A stretch of 64,000 nucleotides of DNA, taken from Loktanella sp. SALINAS62. Lineage in GTDB: Bacteria > Pseudomonadota > Alphaproteobacteria > Rhodobacterales > Rhodobacteraceae. The notes below the pieces were generated by a model. It saw only the letters and a program-made list of their open reading frames with translations. It was not told the DNA's origin and did not search any database. Positions 61,746-64,000 of the stretch are shown piece after piece (the stretch's first letter is position 1; every line of letters starts with the position of its first letter). The position numbers and the translations under genes are program-made. The stretch is taken from positions 34,580 through 98,579 of the forward strand of contig NZ_JAAFZU010000030.1 in NCBI RefSeq assembly GCF_018263905.1. The letters are read 5' to 3'.

Positions 61746-63170
61746 ATGAGCTACGGCATCTATATCGGGCGCAACCATACCTCGGACGGCCACGCCTGGC
61801 TGGCTGGTTACGGTGACGAGCCGTCGAGCCACTGGCTCGAAATCGCGGAGCGCGCCGATCACGCGCCGGGTGCCACGATCACCGTTGGCGTCGGACCCGA
61901 AGCTGACCTGCCGGGACAGCGGAGCGATATCCCGCAGGCCCCCCACACCGCGCGGCATCTGCGCGTAAGCTACAGCTACTATCTTGGCGTGCCCGCGCCC
62001 ATTACGAATGGCGGCCTGAACGAACATGGTGTCGCGGTCCGGGACATCTGGTCGGCCTCTCGGCCAGAGCTGATCGCGATGACACCTGCCGACCAGACCG
62101 GCCCGAACTACTCTGACCTCGCCCGTATTGTGCTGGAACGCGCCCGCACCGCACGAGAGGGCGTCGATCTGATAGCGGCGCTGATCGCCGCGCATGGATA
62201 CTCTGATTACGGTGGCAATTCGCACATCATCGCCGACCCGCACGAGGCATGGGTCGTCATCCAGTTTTCCGGCGGTAAGGGGCTTTGGGTCGCCGAACGG
62301 CTTGGCCCTGACGAGATCCGCGCATCGCGTCCCGGCTTTGTTGGCATTGTCCCAACTGAGCCGGATGAACGGATACTTTATCCGGAACATTTCATCACGA
62401 CGGCCGTGGATCTGGGCTGGTTCGATCCAAGTAGCGGTCCATTTGACGTCAACGCCATTTATGGCGACGGCAAAGGGCCGTGGCAGGGTGCAATCTGGGT
62501 CGAGACCGAGATGCGCAAGCGCGCCGCGAGCGAGGCGAAGATCACACGCGAAGACGTATTCTGGTCGATTTCGAATTCCGTTCTGACCGGCGACACCGCA
62601 GGATACGGTCAGGTTGTGCCACTGGTCCATCCGCCATTCGCCGAGTTGCGCATGATGTGGCACGCCGCGATTGGGCCGGTCGCAGCGCCGCTCATACCGG
62701 TCTTTATGGGTCAGACGAACATCCCCGACGAATATGCCTGCCATCGCTATTTGACGACTGGCGAATCGTCGCGGTTTCTCGATTGTCGCATGCAGGCGGT
62801 GGCTCCCGAAACGGTCTCGCAGGTTGCGCAGGGCGTGGAGGTGTCAGACTCCGCCGTGTACCAGTTCAAACGCCTGATGCATCTCGCCTTTCAGGACAAA
62901 GCGATCCTGCAACAAACATGGGATCACTGGCGCCGCATGGAGCAAGGCCTCGCGCAAGAGGTGCCCGAGGTTTTGAAAAGCGCCGAAATTCTACTGCAAG
63001 CGGATCAGGCCCATTTAGCGCGCCGCCTTTTGACCCGCGAAAGTCAGGCATGGCTGCAAGGTGCGTTAGGCGACTGCAAGCTTCTTGTTGATGCCGGGCT
63101 CACTGTTCTGCGCATGTCCAAGCGTCTTAATCGCGGCGGCCCACCAATATCACCGAAACAGCTATGGTAA
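61746..63170 (+). CDS. Peptidase C69-like Ntn-hydrolase, N-terminal Cys absent
   Basis: A 474-residue protein beginning MSYGIYIGRNHTSDGHAWLAGYGDEPSSHW, with ITNGGLNEHGVAVRDIWSASR, GGNSHIIADPHEAWVVIQF and YPEHFITTAVDLGWF, the sequence landmarks of the C69/U34 dipeptidase family. C69 enzymes normally expose a catalytic Cys at or near the N-terminus (C-T-S/T start); here position 2 is Ser and no Cys lies nearby. Start at ATG 61746 is supported by GGAGAAG; 37 upstream codons look non-coding. No signal peptide, so probably cytosolic. Either a Ser-nucleophile variant or an inactive paralogue. Flanked by insertion-sequence remnants on both sides. Confidence 0.7.
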   Translation: MSYGIYIGRNHTSDGHAWLAGYGDEPSSHWLEIAERADHAPGATITVGVGPEADLPGQRSDIPQAPHTARHLRVSYSYYLGVPAPITNGGLNEHGVAVRDIWSASRPELIAMTPADQTGPNYSDLARIVLERARTAREGVDLIAALIAAHGYSDYGGNSHIIADPHEAWVVIQFSGGKGLWVAERLGPDEIRASRPGFVGIVPTEPDERILYPEHFITTAVDLGWFDPSSGPFDVNAIYGDGKGPWQGAIWVETEMRKRAASEAKITREDVFWSISNSVLTGDTAGYGQVVPLVHPPFAELRMMWHAAIGPVAAPLIPVFMGQTNIPDEYACHRYLTTGESSRFLDCRMQAVAPETVSQVAQGVEVSDSAVYQFKRLMHLAFQDKAILQQTWDHWRRMEQGLAQEVPEVLKSAEILLQADQAHLARRLLTRESQAWLQGALGDCKLLVDAGLTVLRMSKRLNRGGPPISPKQLW

Positions 63171-63283
63171 TCGTGATCCATGTGGTTTTTCAATGCAGGC
63201 CGGGCGGCCGTGGGATTGCAACGCAGGTCAAGCAAGCCGTAGCAGATGTCCGGTCCGGTAACGTCGCACCGCAGCGTTTGTGA

Positions 63284-63655
63284 TCAATGGCCGGTATGGG
63301 CCGGCAAGGCATCCAAACTCACCGAACGACGCGCCCATTTGGGCAGGATGTTCGAGGTAAACCGGATCTTCTCGGCAGGATCGAGTGCATCCATCCGATC
63401 GCGCACTTTGGGCCGCTGGACATCCAGCGCACCAATCCCCGTCTGGATCTTCCGCTCTGGGCCAAACCCATGCCGCACAATCCGTTGGCGACCATCCTCC
63501 AGCTGCTCATCGGCAAAGCTTGCTACAAACGCGTCGGCTTCAGCTTTCAGCGCTTCTGACAGCATCCGTCGCGCGCCTTCACGCGCAAGCTCCGTCAAAG
63601 GGTCCGCTATCGATTCAGATTGGCGAAAGGGTAGGATCGTTGTATCGGTCTTCAT
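63284..63655 (-). mobile_element. IS256-family transposase, N-terminal fragment
   Basis: About 123 codons match the start of an IS256/Mutator-type transposase: DPLTELAREGARRMLSEAL, ADAFVASF, DGRQRIVRHGFGPERKIQTG, LDVQRPKVRDR and IRFTSNILPKWARRSVSLDAL, after which the catalytic two-thirds is missing and a few unrelated codons lead to a stop. The DNA beyond its start (to about 63760, with AATTTGGGTGATGG on the minus strand) may include the terminal inverted repeat. An inactive remnant. Confidence 0.85.
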
Positions 63656-63939
63656 AGGCGTATCGCTCCTCGTGAGGTTCTGGTTGGCTTTGACACCACC
63701 ACGATACGCCGCCTTTCAAATCACGCCATCACCCAAATTCCCGCATAGCTCTCGGGAAGCTCCTGCCCTCCCCTTCTGATTGGCCGACATGGCGCGCGGG
63801 CTCAGCGGTCAGGCAGCCGTCCCATCTGTGGCACATCTCTGCCACGCGTCGGAACAGTTTTGCGGGATCACTATTCAAACCGTCGTTGCACACCTACCTC
63901 CGCAGCAGCAGCGGCAGTGTCGGCAAGTGGGGAAGCGTC
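63656..63939. other. Non-coding stretch, probable insertion-sequence end and promoter region
   Basis: Between the truncated transposase and the last gene I see no supported gene. The first hundred bases are likely the untranslated end of the IS256-type element; the remainder has no recognised operator. Confidence 0.4.
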
Positions 63940-64000
63940 TTGGATTACATCTACATCGTGGCCGGGTTGATCGGCCTCTTCTTCGGCGGCGAAGCGCTGG
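63940..64000 (+). CDS. Probable Ca2+/Na+ antiporter, first 20 codons
   Basis: Reads (L)DYIYIVAGLIGLFFGGEAL and runs off the right edge. The pattern of a short acidic start, a first helix and GLxGLFxGGxxLV is the typical N-terminus of YrbG-type calcium/sodium antiporters. The start would be TTG at 63940, with GGGGAAG 4-6 bases upstream. Too short for certainty. Confidence 0.5.
   Translation, partial: MDYIYIVAGLIGLFFGGEAL

Noticed and set aside
1..64000. tRNA, rRNA genes and CRISPR arrays
   Set aside because: I saw no cloverleaf-like segments, rRNA sequence or regularly spaced short direct repeats outside the protein-coding repeats of the giant gene.

Overview
The window is a GC-rich alphaproteobacterial chromosome segment. 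It most resembles a marine Rhodobacterales (Roseobacter-type) genome, although no 16S rRNA or other marker gene is present to prove it. Pointers are the NrsF-type anti-sigma/ECF pair with a bufferin operon, the HmrR/CueR-type copper regulator, ExoD, a short-Q-loop bd oxidase, an FbpABC/AfuABC-like transporter and three promoters of the alphaproteobacterial general-stress (EcfG) type.

Left part (1-16200): an ECF sigma factor and its anti-sigma gene are divergent from a copper-buffering bufferin operon (BufA1-BufB-BufC-DoxX). Two nearly identical ECF promoters face away from each other in the gap. Then come ExoD and a PRC-barrel protein (each behind GGAAC-N17-CGTT), cydAB, a photolyase-like/methyltransferase/UbiG-like overlapping operon, a GH15 glycosidase, a membrane-anchored cytochrome c, a CueR-type regulator and the CopA copper ATPase with a textbook 19-bp-spacer CueR promoter.

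Centre (16233-53173): this is the striking part. One uninterrupted 29.1-kb gene encodes a 9,707-residue protein with an LEPR-XLL-type N-terminus, thousands of residues of solenoid-like repeats, EF-hand/dockerin-like loops, Calx-beta-like and RTX calcium repeats, two LamG-like folds and a C-terminal zincin motif. Directly upstream on the same strand lies a tightly packed operon: GAF-HlyD adaptor, PqqD-like/M50 peptidase/HlyD fusion (frameshifted here), SapC-family protein, a 658-residue SecA-like ATPase without the wing, two-helix finger and zinc tail, and a third HlyD-type adaptor. There is no ABC exporter or TolC. I infer a dedicated non-ABC export route for the giant protein, and this is the best candidate for an undescribed system in the window.

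Right part (53200-64000): a split small ORF and a periplasmic EF-hand protein sit at the head of the export operon. Then come a transporter remnant, a four-gene uptake operon (substrate-binding protein, fused permease, ATPase, inositol-monophosphatase-family phosphatase) controlled by a divergent LacI-type regulator with twin operators, an Ntn-hydrolase (C69-like) gene flanked by remnants of IS3- and IS256-type insertion sequences, and the first codons of a probable Ca2+/Na+ antiporter.
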